Shown here: positions 1 through 9,569 of the stretch, piece after piece
Numbering within the stretch: the first letter of the stretch is position 1
How the letters are laid out: each line of letters starts with the position of its first letter
DNA from: Vibrio sp. B1FLJ16
GTDB lineage: Bacteria > Pseudomonadota > Gammaproteobacteria > Enterobacterales > Vibrionaceae
DNA length: 64,000 bases
Direction of reading: 5' to 3'
NCBI RefSeq assembly: GCF_905175385.1
Contig: NZ_HG992749.1
Coordinates: 248,001-312,000 of the forward strand
Notes under the pieces: generated by a model
What the model was told of the DNA's origin: nothing
Database searches by the model: none
What the model saw: the letters and a program-made list of their open reading frames with translations, nothing else
Translations under genes and position numbers: made by a program

Positions 1-162
1 GAGCAAAATAAGTATAGGATTTCAATCTTTCCTTTGTTATTTAGGTTGTTCAAACAGGACGCTCGGTCATTTTTAAGCTACTTAGCCGCTTTTGAGTTTA
101 GCATTTCTAGGGATTTAATACCGAGCTCTATGGCAGTAAAAAAAGCACTTAATATAAGGTAG
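1..162 (+). CDS. C-terminal end of an unidentified protein (5' truncated by window)
   Basis: An open frame runs from base 1 to a TAG stop at 160-162, giving 53 residues that end in KKALNIR. It leads straight into the polymerase gene (TTG at 171), so it is most likely the previous gene of the polysaccharide operon. The visible tail is basic and hydrophobic, with no motif I recognise. A glycosyltransferase or other surface-sugar enzyme is plausible from position only. Confidence 0.55.
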   Translation, partial: EQNKYRISIFPLLFRLFKQDARSFLSYLAAFEFSISRDLIPSSMAVKKALNIR

Positions 163-170
163 CTTCAAAA

Positions 171-1251
171 TTGTTATTCGTTTTAATTTATACCTTTTGT
201 GTTTTTTGGCTTCTTATCTTTGCTAAATATGAAAGAAACATTGTTCTTGATGTTTTTTGTTTTCTATCAGTGTTTCTACTGTTATGGTTTATACCCTCTC
301 TGCAATATGGGGTTGGTACGGACTACTTTAACTACATAAGGATTTTTGATACACCGACTGACTTAGATTATTACTATCGTAAACATGAGTATGCATTTTA
401 CTATCTGGTCGTTTTTTTAAACTATTTAGGTTTCAATAGTCAAAGTCTCTTTGTGTCTGTAGGTTTTATTCAGGTTCTACTATTTCTAAATTTTATACGT
501 ATAGCATACCCCAGATACCCCTACGTTCATATTGCACTAGTTTTTTCTTTTTTCTTTTTTGTTACTAATGTTTTTCATAATCAGTTGAACGTATTGCGAG
601 CATATGTTGCAGTGCTGTTTTTCTTAAATGCATATGTATATTTTATAAAGGGGAGGAGCTTTTTATCTATATTGATGATCCTTATAGGGTTTGTATGGCA
701 TAAGTCAATAATATTCACATTTCCTCTTTTTTTACTGAGGGGTAAATTAGGTATTTTTGTTGTAAAAAATGTCAAAGTTGTTTTTTTTTGCAACCCTTAT
801 ATTGTTTGGTAGTGGTGTTCTTTATCAATTTATTGATATTGTTGTAGGTGCTATAGCTCCAATGTATAAGCATTACCTCAACGCGGAGCGAGAAAAAACT
901 GTATCATTAATACAATTGGCTACGAGGCTGTATAATTATCCATTCTATCTCTTGTTTATATATTATCTGTCCAAGTCGGATCTTAACAAATTAAGAAGGG
1001 TTGATTTGGGTTTAATAGCCGCATGGGTTGTTACTATCAATAGTGCCTTATTTGTGTTTTATTTTGGTCGTTTCAGTCGGGTGTTTTATTTCTTTGCACC
1101 TTTCATGTTTGTGCCGTTTTACTACTTATATGTATTAAACAAAAAGAACTTGGTCTATTTGGCTCTTGTATATACTTTATTCGGTTACTGTTTAAAAGTT
1201 ATCGCCTTTCCAACCGCCGAATATGATTACTCTAGTATAATATTTAATTAG
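171..1251 (+). pseudogene. Wzy/EpsG-like polysaccharide polymerase, frameshifted in a T9 run
   Basis: Two overlapping frames (171-812 and 769-1251) read as one multi-pass membrane protein of about 359 residues if one T is removed from the T9 run at 781-789. The first half has about six hydrophobic segments and the motif YGVGTDYFNY, typical of EpsG/Wzy-type O-antigen polymerases; the second half continues with further hydrophobic segments. Such proteins polymerise lipid-linked repeat units at the periplasmic face of the inner membrane. The start is TTG at 171 or a later codon. The sequence is very AT-rich compared with the genes after rjg, as is usual for antigen loci. The frameshift may be phase variation, real decay or a sequencing error. 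Confidence 0.75.
781..789 (+). repeat. T9 homopolymer at the polymerase frameshift
   Basis: Nine consecutive T lie exactly where the reading frame changes from the first to the second half of the membrane protein. Eight T would restore one frame of 360 codons including the stop. Confidence 0.85.
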
Positions 1252-1260
1252 CTATTATCT

Positions 1261-2022
1261 ATGAATTATGTAAAAGAAAAAGTTTCTATAGTGATGCCTA
1301 CCTATAATGTGTCAGAATTTCTTGAGGAGACGGTAAATAGTGTTATAAATCAATCGTACTCAAATTGGGAGCTAATCGTTGTCGACGATTGTTCAAATGA
1401 TGACACTCCAGAATTAATAAAAAAACTGGCGGAGGTTGACTCTAGAATTCGATACTATTTGTCTTCTAAAAATCAAGGTGCGGGTATTACCAGAAACAAG
1501 GCTCTGTCACTAGCAACGGGTCAATACATCGCTTTCTTAGATTCGGATGACTTGTGGTACGCAGATAAGTTATCACAACAACTGTCATTTATGGCTGAAC
1601 ATAATGCTCCTATCTGTCATACGTCATACGAATATATAGATGAAAAGGGGGCTTGCTTCTCTGGACGAGTCCAAGCAAGCCATAGTGTAGATCTATTATC
1701 AAACTTGAAAAATACAGAGATTGGTACTTCAACAGCTATTATTGATCGAGCAATTGTTGTAGAACCCATCGCTTTTAAACCATTAAGGGCGAGACAAGAC
1801 TTAAGGCTATGGATTGATCTTCTAGGAAACGGTCACAAGTCTTTTGGCCTTAACCGCGTTTTGGTAAAATATCGGGTTAGAGGTGGTAGCGTTAGTAGTA
1901 ATAAACTAAAAATGTTAGTGGTCACCTTTAGAGTTTATCTCGGGATATCTCAACTTAGTATAAGCAGTCGTTTAACTAGTTATATCTCTTACGTAATTAA
2001 TGCTATTAAGAAAAGAACATAG
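1261..2022 (+). CDS. Family 2 glycosyltransferase (GT-A fold)
   Basis: A 253-residue cytoplasmic sugar transferase. The N-terminus has the GT2 signature: SIVMPTYN at residues 9-16, VDDCSNDDT at 41-49 for nucleotide binding, and the metal-binding DSDD at 94-97. It probably adds one sugar of the O/K-antigen repeat unit to the lipid carrier; donor and acceptor cannot be read from sequence. It starts 9 bases after the polymerase stop and ends 2 bases before the epimerase gene, so these genes are co-transcribed. Base composition is AT-rich like the polymerase. Confidence 0.88.
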   Translation: MNYVKEKVSIVMPTYNVSEFLEETVNSVINQSYSNWELIVVDDCSNDDTPELIKKLAEVDSRIRYYLSSKNQGAGITRNKALSLATGQYIAFLDSDDLWYADKLSQQLSFMAEHNAPICHTSYEYIDEKGACFSGRVQASHSVDLLSNLKNTEIGTSTAIIDRAIVVEPIAFKPLRARQDLRLWIDLLGNGHKSFGLNRVLVKYRVRGGSVSSNKLKMLVVTFRVYLGISQLSISSRLTSYISYVINAIKKRT

Positions 2023-2024
2023 AC

Positions 2025-2942
2025 ATGGCAGTATTAATAACTGGCGCAACGGGTTTTATTGGGCGGCATTTAGTAAAGCAAGTAGCCGATTTTATTCCGG
2101 TGGTAAGAGAGAGTGAGACTGACACTTTTAAAGATAGCATTGTCGTCAGCACTATAGATGATAAAACAGATTGGGACGGCGTATTTACGAATGTTGATTC
2201 GATTATCCACCTTGCGGGCATTGCTCACGCTCCAGATGTTTCATCCGTACTTTACAAATCAGTCAATGTTGATGGTACTCTTAATTTGGCTAAGCAAGCT
2301 GCTATTGCTGGAGTAAGAAGATTTGTTTACGTGAGCTCAATAGGGGTAAACGGCACGGCAACTGATCAAATTCCATTTGCTAGTATGACTCCTGAAAAGC
2401 CACATAACGATTATGCACAGTCTAAATTTGACGCAGAGTTGGGCTTAAAACAAATAGCGGAAGAAACTGGCTTAGGAGTGGTGATTGTCCGCCCGACGCT
2501 GGTTTACGGGGCGAATGCACCTGGCAATTTCGGTATGCTAATAAAGATAATCGAGAAGCTACCTATGTTACCTTTTGGGGCCGCTGATAATAAGCGTGAT
2601 TTTATTGCCGTCCAAAATCTTTGCGATTTGTTAGTGACTTGTGCCACTCATCCCAATGCTGATGGGCATACATTTTTAGCAAGTGACGGAGAGACTGTCT
2701 CTACCAAAGAGTTTACCAATGCTATAGCAGAAGGCTTGGGCAAAAAAGTAATACAACTTCCTATCCCCACTAGTTTGATACGCTTAGCTGGAAGATTAAT
2801 AGGCAAATCAACAATGATAGAACAGTTGTTTGGGAATCTTGAAGTAGACTCATCAAATGCTAAAGATGTACTAGGGTGGAGACCTTCTCTAAATATGAAA
2901 CAAGCTATGGCAACGTTACGAAGTTCTGGAAATAATAAATGA
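2025..2942 (+). CDS. NAD-dependent nucleotide-sugar epimerase (UDP-GlcNAc/Glc 4-epimerase-like)
   Basis: A 305-residue extended short-chain dehydrogenase. The Rossmann motif GATGFIG is at residues 7-13, the catalytic serine region YVSS at 102-105, and the Y-x3-K pair at Tyr130/Lys134. Family members (WbpV/Gne/GalE-like) invert C4 of UDP-linked hexoses or N-acetylhexosamines and often sit directly before the initiating sugar transferase, as here. The stop overlaps the next start (ATGA). Substrate is inferred from neighbourhood only. C-terminal residues show no second domain. Confidence 0.85.
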   Translation: MAVLITGATGFIGRHLVKQVADFIPVVRESETDTFKDSIVVSTIDDKTDWDGVFTNVDSIIHLAGIAHAPDVSSVLYKSVNVDGTLNLAKQAAIAGVRRFVYVSSIGVNGTATDQIPFASMTPEKPHNDYAQSKFDAELGLKQIAEETGLGVVIVRPTLVYGANAPGNFGMLIKIIEKLPMLPFGAADNKRDFIAVQNLCDLLVTCATHPNADGHTFLASDGETVSTKEFTNAIAEGLGKKVIQLPIPTSLIRLAGRLIGKSTMIEQLFGNLEVDSSNAKDVLGWRPSLNMKQAMATLRSSGNNK

Positions 2943-3488
2943 TACGTACACTAGATTTTTTTGCAGCCATTTTTGGTCTGCTCTTCCTTTGGCCAGTTCT
3001 ACTTATTGTGGTGATTATTGGTTTATTTGATACGGGCTCACCAGTATTCATACAAGAGCGAGTCGGGCGAAACAAAAAAACCGTTCAAACTTATTAAGTT
3101 TCGCACGATGTCGGTAGAAACCAAATCTGTAGCCAGCCATTTGGCCTGTAATTCATCTATAACTAATTTTGGCAGTTTCTTGCGTAAAACAAAAATTGAT
3201 GAGCTTCCACAACTTATCAATGTGTTGAAAGGTGATATGAGCCTTGTAGGTCCAAGACCAAACCTTTTCAATCAAGAAGAATTGATTGCAGAACGTGATG
3301 CCTGCGGTGTATACAACGTTTTACCTGGTATCACAGGTTTAGCTCAGGTACAAAACATTGATATGTCAACGCCGGAGTTACTCGCGAGAACAGACAAGCA
3401 AATGATCGATTCATTAACGATTAAATCGTACTTTAAGTATATAATGATGACAGTTACAGGTAGTGGTGCCGGTGATGCTGTTAAATAA
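2939..3488 (+). pseudogene. Initiating sugar transferase (PglC/WbaP-like), frameshifted in an A7 run
   Basis: The gene opens with ATG at 2939, overlapping the epimerase stop. Its first frame gives a hydrophobic N-terminus, then ends at TAA soon after the A7 run at 3074-3080. With six A the frame continues through KLIKFRTM and GDMSLVGPRP, the hallmark motifs of bacterial sugar transferases, giving 182 residues. These monotopic membrane enzymes transfer a sugar-1-phosphate to undecaprenyl phosphate and so start repeat-unit synthesis. The conserved DE pair is in KIDELPQL. As read the product is truncated. An error in the sequence is a serious alternative, because the downstream half is well preserved. 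Confidence 0.82.
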
Positions 3489-3688
3489 TATTGAAGTCGG
3501 CCGTTTTACGTTGTTTTGGGTTGATTAAAAGTCAGTCATTTGATGTAAGCTTCGTTCTGAGTCATTTTTAGCGTTACTTGCTATGAGTGCTCCTTTCCTT
3601 AACTAAATAGTGATGACTACTACCCTTATTAGGGATAATATTACTTTTACTCATTGCCTGCTTTTTATAAACAAAAAATATTATTTAT

Positions 3689-5638
3689 ATGCGACGTCTA
3701 CAATTTCTTTGGCAATTATCTCGTACCAATAAACGCATTGTCAGCGTAATGGCTGACATGGTGTTGATTCTTATGGCATTTAACATGTCACTGTTGGTGC
3801 GCTTGGGAAATGCTGATTACTTTTTTGAACCTAAAGTTTGGCTTATTTATTCTGTCTTGGCGATTGTTACCGTGATGGTTTTCGCTAAGCTTGGGCTTTA
3901 TAGAGCTGTCTTACGATACTTAACCTTCCAAGCTCTGTTTGTTGTCACTGCTGGTGCTATAGTCTCTGCTTTATTGTTGGCAGTCCTAAGCTTTTACATG
4001 AGTGAGCCTTTCCCGCAGACTCTTCCAATTATCTACGGTGCGTTTTTATCTCTTTTGTGTGGCGGGCCTCGAGTCGTCGTACGTTCGTTAGTGGCTCAGA
4101 GTTACGCTAAAAAAAGTAAGGAAGTATTAATCTACGGAGCTGGGTCAGGAGGTCGGCAGCTTGCTATGGCGCTTCGTGGCTCTAGTGAATATCGGGTCCG
4201 AGCTTTTATAGACAAAGATCCCACATTGGCAAATACCGTCATTCTTGGTCTTCCTGTGATAGCACTAGAAGATGTGACGCCACTAATAAACAAACATGAC
4301 GTATCGAAAGTGCTGCTCGCTATCCCTAGCGCGAGTCGTTCTCGTCGTAAGTTGATTCTAGATGAATTAGCTAAGTTGCCGGTTGAAGTGTTAACTGTTC
4401 CTGATATGACAGATATTGTTACCGGTAAAGCTAAAATTGATGAGCTGAAAGATGTTGCAATAGAAGACTTACTTGGTCGCGACCCTGTCGCACCCCAACA
4501 GATTTTGTTGGAAGCCAACATTAAAAGTAAAGTGGTTATGGTTACCGGTGCTGGAGGGTCTATCGGCTCTGAGTTGTGTCGACAGATTGTTATGCAGAAC
4601 CCGAGCTCACTAGTACTGTTTGAGTTGTCTGAGTTTGGATTGTACCAAATCGACCGAGAGCTCAATCAGTTGAAAGTTGAACATGGTTTGACTTGCGAAA
4701 TTATCCCTCTGCTTGGCTCTATCCAACGCCGTCACCGCATAGAAACCGCTATGAAGTCATTTGGAGTTCAGACGGTGTATCACGCAGCAGCGTACAAGCA
4801 CGTTCCACTTGTTGAGTACAATGTAGTAGAAGGGGTTCGTAACAATGTTTATGGAACCTATCATACAGCATGCGCGGCTATCGAAGCTAGCGTTGAGTCT
4901 TTTGTATTGATCTCAACAGATAAAGCGGTTCGCCCGACAAATGTCATGGGTACGACAAAACGTATGGCTGAACTTGGCCTGCAAGCATTGGCAGAGCAAG
5001 AAAATAAGAAAACCAATGGAACGCGTTTCTGTATGGTGCGCTTTGGCAACGTGTTAGGTTCGTCAGGTTCGGTCATACCTCTGTTTAAGAAGCAAATTGC
5101 GGCAGGCGGTCCAGTTACGGTTACACATCCAGAAATTACTCGGTTCTTTATGACTATCCCAGAAGCAGCTCAACTTGTTATCCAAGCCGGTGCGATGGGT
5201 AAAGGTGGTGACGTTTTCGTGTTGGATATGGGCGAGTCGGTTAAAATTACCGACTTGGCGACTAATCTGATCCATTTGTCAGGTTTAGAGGTTAAATCCG
5301 AAGACAATCCTCACGGGGATATTGAAATTCAGTTTGCGGGCCTTCGTCCCGGAGAAAAACTCTATGAAGAGTTATTGATTGGCGATAACGTAAAAGAAAC
5401 TGCTCACGAGCGTATTATGACCGCTCATGAAGTCTATCTTCCTTTACCTGAGTATGAAACGCTCCTCGATAAACTCGATTTTGCTTGCCATGCTGCTGAT
5501 CATGACCGTATTAGGGAGCTATTATTAGAAGCTCCTGCGGGTTTTAATCCAACGGATGGTATTGGTGATCTTGTTTGGAATCACAACCAAATTTGTCAAT
5601 TAGAGTTGGTCAAAGCTGACGATGCCGTGAATGCGTAA
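3689..5638 (+). CDS. WbpM/FlaA1-type UDP-GlcNAc 4,6-dehydratase (membrane-bound)
   Basis: A 649-residue nucleoside-diphosphate-sugar dehydratase. Four membrane segments occupy about residues 15-125, followed by an N-terminal Rossmann domain (GAGSGG) and a C-terminal catalytic Rossmann domain with GAGGSIG at 287-293. The active site has the family's variant triad: S409-T410-D-K, and Met420 with Lys424 replacing the usual Tyr-x3-Lys. Homologues form UDP-4-keto-6-deoxy-HexNAc, the precursor of QuiNAc, FucNAc or bacillosamine. A 200-base gap without a recognisable gene separates it from the sugar transferase. No convincing Shine-Dalgarno precedes the ATG. Confidence 0.9.
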   Translation: MRRLQFLWQLSRTNKRIVSVMADMVLILMAFNMSLLVRLGNADYFFEPKVWLIYSVLAIVTVMVFAKLGLYRAVLRYLTFQALFVVTAGAIVSALLLAVLSFYMSEPFPQTLPIIYGAFLSLLCGGPRVVVRSLVAQSYAKKSKEVLIYGAGSGGRQLAMALRGSSEYRVRAFIDKDPTLANTVILGLPVIALEDVTPLINKHDVSKVLLAIPSASRSRRKLILDELAKLPVEVLTVPDMTDIVTGKAKIDELKDVAIEDLLGRDPVAPQQILLEANIKSKVVMVTGAGGSIGSELCRQIVMQNPSSLVLFELSEFGLYQIDRELNQLKVEHGLTCEIIPLLGSIQRRHRIETAMKSFGVQTVYHAAAYKHVPLVEYNVVEGVRNNVYGTYHTACAAIEASVESFVLISTDKAVRPTNVMGTTKRMAELGLQALAEQENKKTNGTRFCMVRFGNVLGSSGSVIPLFKKQIAAGGPVTVTHPEITRFFMTIPEAAQLVIQAGAMGKGGDVFVLDMGESVKITDLATNLIHLSGLEVKSEDNPHGDIEIQFAGLRPGEKLYEELLIGDNVKETAHERIMTAHEVYLPLPEYETLLDKLDFACHAADHDRIRELLLEAPAGFNPTDGIGDLVWNHNQICQLELVKADDAVNA

Positions 5639-5795
5639 GTTCATAAATAACGAAATGTTAGTATGATTGGGAGCATTTTGAGCAATTCTTGAATGTTGCG
5701 TTATTACTTCACGCGAGTGTTCGCAGGTAGATTAAAATTTGAGTTATGCGAATTATTAGTATTCGGGTAAATATAACAAGTTAGAGAGAACTATA

Positions 5796-6962
5796 ATGAA
5801 AATTGCAGTTGCTGGGACCGGCTACGTCGGGCTGTCAAACGCCATGTTGTTAGCGCAAAATCATGAAGTGGTTGCGCTGGATATTGTTCCTGAAAAAGTA
5901 GAGCGATTAAATAACAAGCAATCTCCTATTGTCGATGCTGAGATAGAGTACTTTCTTTCCAACAAAGAACTAAACTTTGTCGCAACAACAGATAAAGAAG
6001 TGGCTTATAAGGGCGCTGAGTACGTCATCATTGCAACCCCGACAGATTATGACCCAGTTACCAATTACTTTAATACTTCTTCAGTTGAGGCGGTGATTAA
6101 AGATGTGATGGCGATTAATCCAGATGCAGTAATGGTAATTAAGTCTACTGTTCCGGTTGGTTACACTGCCCGTATCAAACAAGAGCTTGGCTGTGAAAAC
6201 CTCATCTTTTCGCCAGAATTCTTACGTGAAGGTAAAGCGCTTTACGATAACTTACATCCATCTCGCATTATTGTCGGTGAACGTAGTGAACGTGCAGAGA
6301 CATTTGCTGGTTTGTTGGTTGAAGGTGCAGAGAAAAAAGATATTCAGGTCTTGTTTACTGACTCAACGGAAGCTGAAGCAGTTAAACTTTTCTCGAACAC
6401 TTACCTGGCTATGCGCGTAGCCTACTTTAATGAGCTGGATTCTTACGCAGAAGCGCATGGTTTAGACGCTCGTCAAATCATCGAGGGTGTTGGCTTAGAC
6501 CCACGTATTGGTAATCATTACAACAACCCATCATTCGGCTATGGTGGTTACTGTTTACCGAAAGACACCAAGCAGTTATTAGCAAATTATCAAGAAGTAC
6601 CAAACAACATTATTGGTGCGATTGTCGATGCGAACCGCACGCGTAAAGACTTTGTGGCTGAATCAATCATCAAACGTCAGCCAAAGGTCGTAGGCATTTA
6701 CCGTTTGATAATGAAAGCGGGCTCCGACAACTTCCGTGCTTCTTCTATTCAAGGCATCATGAAGCGTATTAAAGCGAAAGGCATAGAAGTGGTCGTTTAT
6801 GAACCAGTTCTTGATGAAGATGAGTTTTTTAATTCTCGTGTAATAAAAGATTTGAACGAGTTCAAGAAAACATCCGATGTGATTGTCTCCAACCGAATGG
6901 TGGAAGAACTCTCTGATGTTGCTGATAAAATTTATACGCGCGATTTGTTTGGTAGTGATTGA
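5796..6962 (+). CDS. ugd: UDP-glucose 6-dehydrogenase
   Basis: A 388-residue enzyme that oxidises UDP-glucose to UDP-glucuronate with two NAD+. The NAD-binding GTGYVG lies at residues 7-12, STVPVGYT in the middle, and the catalytic cysteine is Cys253 in GYCLPKDTK. The ATG at 5796 follows an AGAGAG Shine-Dalgarno. A strong terminator follows at 6982-7010. Its product is the substrate of the next gene, so together they supply GlcA and GalA for surface polysaccharide. Length is typical of the 388-residue class found in capsule loci. Confidence 0.95.
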   Translation: MKIAVAGTGYVGLSNAMLLAQNHEVVALDIVPEKVERLNNKQSPIVDAEIEYFLSNKELNFVATTDKEVAYKGAEYVIIATPTDYDPVTNYFNTSSVEAVIKDVMAINPDAVMVIKSTVPVGYTARIKQELGCENLIFSPEFLREGKALYDNLHPSRIIVGERSERAETFAGLLVEGAEKKDIQVLFTDSTEAEAVKLFSNTYLAMRVAYFNELDSYAEAHGLDARQIIEGVGLDPRIGNHYNNPSFGYGGYCLPKDTKQLLANYQEVPNNIIGAIVDANRTRKDFVAESIIKRQPKVVGIYRLIMKAGSDNFRASSIQGIMKRIKAKGIEVVVYEPVLDEDEFFNSRVIKDLNEFKKTSDVIVSNRMVEELSDVADKIYTRDLFGSD

Positions 6963-6981
6963 TAAGCCATCTATAATTCAT

Positions 6982-7010
6982 AAAGCCAGTTTATTAAAAC
7001 TGGCTTTTTT
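6982..7010 (+). terminator. Rho-independent terminator after ugd
   Basis: An 11-base stem (AAAGCCAGTTT / AAACTGGCTTT) with a 4-base loop is followed by T residues. It lies between ugd and the epimerase gene, so the latter may rely on read-through or its own promoter. Confidence 0.85.
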
Positions 7011-7031
7011 GTTCCAAGGATAGGGAAAATT

Positions 7032-8036
7032 ATGAAGTATTTGGTTACTGGTGCTGCGGGGTTTATAGGTAGCGCAGTCGCTAAGCGACTCAATGATGAT
7101 GGTCATGAGGTTGTGGGTATCGACAATCTCAATAATTACTACGATGTTAACCTAAAATACGCTCGCTTGGAGCATATTAATCATTCTGATTTCCGGTTTA
7201 AGCAGATTGACATAGCTGACAGAGATGAAGTAGCAAAGCTATTTGCAGAAGAGAGGTTCGACCGTGTGATTCATCTGGCGGCGCAAGCTGGTGTTCGCTA
7301 TTCGCTCGAAAACCCGCATGCTTATGCGGACTCTAATTTAGTTGGGCACCTCAATATCCTTGAAGGATGTCGCCAGACAAAAGTGAAGCACTTAGTTTAT
7401 GCCTCTTCTAGTTCGGTGTATGGCCTGAATGCAAAAGTGCCTTTTGCAACATCAGACAGCGTGGATCACCCTGTTTCCTTGTATGCCGCGACCAAAAAAT
7501 CTAATGAGCTGATGGCGCACAGCTATTCTCATCTCTATGATATCCCAACTACAGGTCTGCGTTTCTTTACCGTTTACGGTTCCTGGGGACGTCCGGACAT
7601 GGCACCATTTATCTTCACTAAGAAGATTTTGGATGGTGAGACTATCGATATCAATAACAATGGCGACATGTGGCGAGACTTTACACATGTCGATGATATC
7701 GTTGAAGGCGTGGTACGTATTGCTGATGTGCTACCAGAAAGAAATGATAACTGGACTGTCGAGTCAGGTACCCCAGCTAGCAGTTCTGCTCCATATGCGG
7801 TTTTTAACATCGGTCATGGATCTCCAATTAACTTAATGGACTTTGTTAAAGCCATTGAGGATGAGCTTGGTATTGAAGCGAAAAAGAATTTCCGCGAGAT
7901 GCAGCCTGGTGATGTATACCAAACTTATGCTGATACAGAGGACTTGTTTGCTGCAACCGGATACAAGCCAAAGGTAACCGTAAAAGAAGGCGTTGCTGAG
8001 TTTGTATCTTGGTATAAAGAGTTTTATAACAAGTAA
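7032..8036 (+). CDS. UDP-glucuronate 4-epimerase
   Basis: A 334-residue extended short-chain dehydrogenase with GAAGFIG at residues 7-13 and the catalytic Tyr151/Lys155 pair in YAATK. The sequence AAQAGVRYSLENP after the Rossmann core and YGSWGRPDMA are characteristic of the UDP-GlcA C4-epimerase (CapI/Gla) branch. It converts UDP-glucuronate from Ugd into UDP-galacturonate. It is the last biosynthetic gene of the polysaccharide locus before rjg. The start is preceded by AGGATAGGG. Confidence 0.9.
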   Translation: MKYLVTGAAGFIGSAVAKRLNDDGHEVVGIDNLNNYYDVNLKYARLEHINHSDFRFKQIDIADRDEVAKLFAEERFDRVIHLAAQAGVRYSLENPHAYADSNLVGHLNILEGCRQTKVKHLVYASSSSVYGLNAKVPFATSDSVDHPVSLYAATKKSNELMAHSYSHLYDIPTTGLRFFTVYGSWGRPDMAPFIFTKKILDGETIDINNNGDMWRDFTHVDDIVEGVVRIADVLPERNDNWTVESGTPASSSAPYAVFNIGHGSPINLMDFVKAIEDELGIEAKKNFREMQPGDVYQTYADTEDLFAATGYKPKVTVKEGVAEFVSWYKEFYNK

Positions 8037-8044
8037 CAAGCGAC

Positions 8045-8074
8045 AACCTAGCGAGGCATGTGCCTCGTTAGGTT
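8045..8074. terminator. Hairpin between convergent genes at the locus border
   Basis: A 14-base nearly perfect stem (AACCTAGCGAGGCA against TGCCTCGTTAGGTT, one wobble pair) with a 2-base gap lies between the epimerase stop and the rjg stop. It lacks a long T run, so it is a weak or bidirectional terminator by structure. Confidence 0.6.
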
Positions 8075-8093
8075 CTAAACTAATCTTTCCTTA

Positions 8094-9443
8094 TCAATAA
8101 ACCACCTTATATCCTTTCCTCTCCAGTTCCTGCCTCAGTGCTTGTTTGGCCTCTTGTTCACCATGAATGAAATGAACCGCTTTTGGTGGTGTCGGAATAC
8201 CCGTAATAAATTTTAGTAAGTCGTTTTTGTCTGCGTGTGCTGAATAACCCGATATGGTATGAATCTGAGCATTAACTTCGATTTGTTGTGAATCTATTTC
8301 TACCTTTGAGTTACCTGTTTGTATCTCAGAGCCTAATGTTCCTTGCGCCTGATATCCTACAAACAACACATCGTTTCTCTCATCCGGGAGCAAGGCTTTT
8401 AAATAGTTTACAATTCTACCACCTTCACACATACCGGAAGCCGCCACAACAATGGCAGGCTCATCCGTCGAGGCTAGGCGGTTAACCAGTGCTTTATGTT
8501 CGGTATGACTCTCGACCGTAATACACTGCTCAAAAGCAAGCGGATGGCGCTGGTTCTTCAATCTTTGTTTCGCTTCTTGTCCCCATAAGGTTTTGAATCG
8601 TCGATACGTTTTCGTTACTTCTGTAGCAAGAGGAGAATCCAGGATGATAGGCAATGAAGAGGCTATGTCACGTTGGTTAATCAGCTGTTCAATATCAAAT
8701 AACAGTTCTTGCGTGCGCCCGACGCTAAACGCAGGGATCAGAATAACACCTCCATCTTTTAATGCATGGTCAATGATGTTGTTTAAACGTTGCGTGCGCG
8801 TTGCGATATCCTCGTGTTGTTTATCGCCATAGGTTGATTCGATAAACAAGTAGTCGGCGCGTTGAGGCGGTATAGGATCTGGCAAAAGTGGTGTGTCGCA
8901 TGGCCCTAAGTCTCCGGAGAAAACGATGATTTCCTCGCTTAGCAGTTTAAACTCTACATAAGCCGAACCAAGTATATGCCCCGCAGGTTGAAAGCGAACA
9001 TCAGCGAGATTGGGAAGGTGTACCCATTGTCCGTAATCACAAGGTTTTAGCTGCTTTCTGATTATGTTCAATATTTGTTGGCGCTGTTGGTAGTTCAGGC
9101 CAAGTTGTAGCTTCAGGCCGTCTTCGAGCATTAAAGGCACAAGTTCTGCGGTTGCTTGAGTACAGTATATTGACCCTTTAAATCCTGCCGCCAGTAGCCA
9201 CGGCAAGCGGCCGATGTGATCAATATGCGCATGGGTGAGAACGAGTGCCTGAACATGTTCTAGTGAAAACTCGATATCCAGAGAGGCATTGCGACCACCA
9301 AAACTGAGGTCCTGCCCTTGGAACAGTCCGCAATCAATCAGAATACTTCCATTAGATAGCTTGAGTTCATGACAAGAGCCAGTAACGGTATCTTTGCCAC
9401 CGTGATGGATTACGCTTGCAATGTCAGAGAGTGTTGTCGTCAT
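8094..9443 (-). CDS. rjg: Metallo-beta-lactamase/beta-CASP RNA-processing exonuclease family protein (right-junction gene)
   Basis: A 449-residue protein of the CPSF73/YSH1-like family. The metal-binding HAHIDH is at residues 71-76, followed by a beta-CASP region and the C-terminal RMMBL segment with SGYSAHADKNDL. Family members are zinc-dependent nucleases acting on RNA; the role in Vibrio is unproven. In V. cholerae and V. parahaemolyticus this gene is called rjg because it marks the right border of the O/K-antigen region, and it does so here. The ATG is preceded by GGAGAAA. Base composition returns to the chromosome average from this gene on. Confidence 0.85.
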   Translation of the reverse strand: MTTTLSDIASVIHHGGKDTVTGSCHELKLSNGSILIDCGLFQGQDLSFGGRNASLDIEFSLEHVQALVLTHAHIDHIGRLPWLLAAGFKGSIYCTQATAELVPLMLEDGLKLQLGLNYQQRQQILNIIRKQLKPCDYGQWVHLPNLADVRFQPAGHILGSAYVEFKLLSEEIIVFSGDLGPCDTPLLPDPIPPQRADYLFIESTYGDKQHEDIATRTQRLNNIIDHALKDGGVILIPAFSVGRTQELLFDIEQLINQRDIASSLPIILDSPLATEVTKTYRRFKTLWGQEAKQRLKNQRHPLAFEQCITVESHTEHKALVNRLASTDEPAIVVAASGMCEGGRIVNYLKALLPDERNDVLFVGYQAQGTLGSEIQTGNSKVEIDSQQIEVNAQIHTISGYSAHADKNDLLKFITGIPTPPKAVHFIHGEQEAKQALRQELERKGYKVVY

Positions 9444-9569
9444 GCTTAAATTTCTCCTTACTTGTTCAGCATAGGCGAGCAGATTGCTAAAGAGTAAAAT
9501 TTACGGCGTAGTGGATTGGATGCAATTAGTTGGGAAAGTGCTGAACTGCGAGAGAGATCTTAGGTTTTT

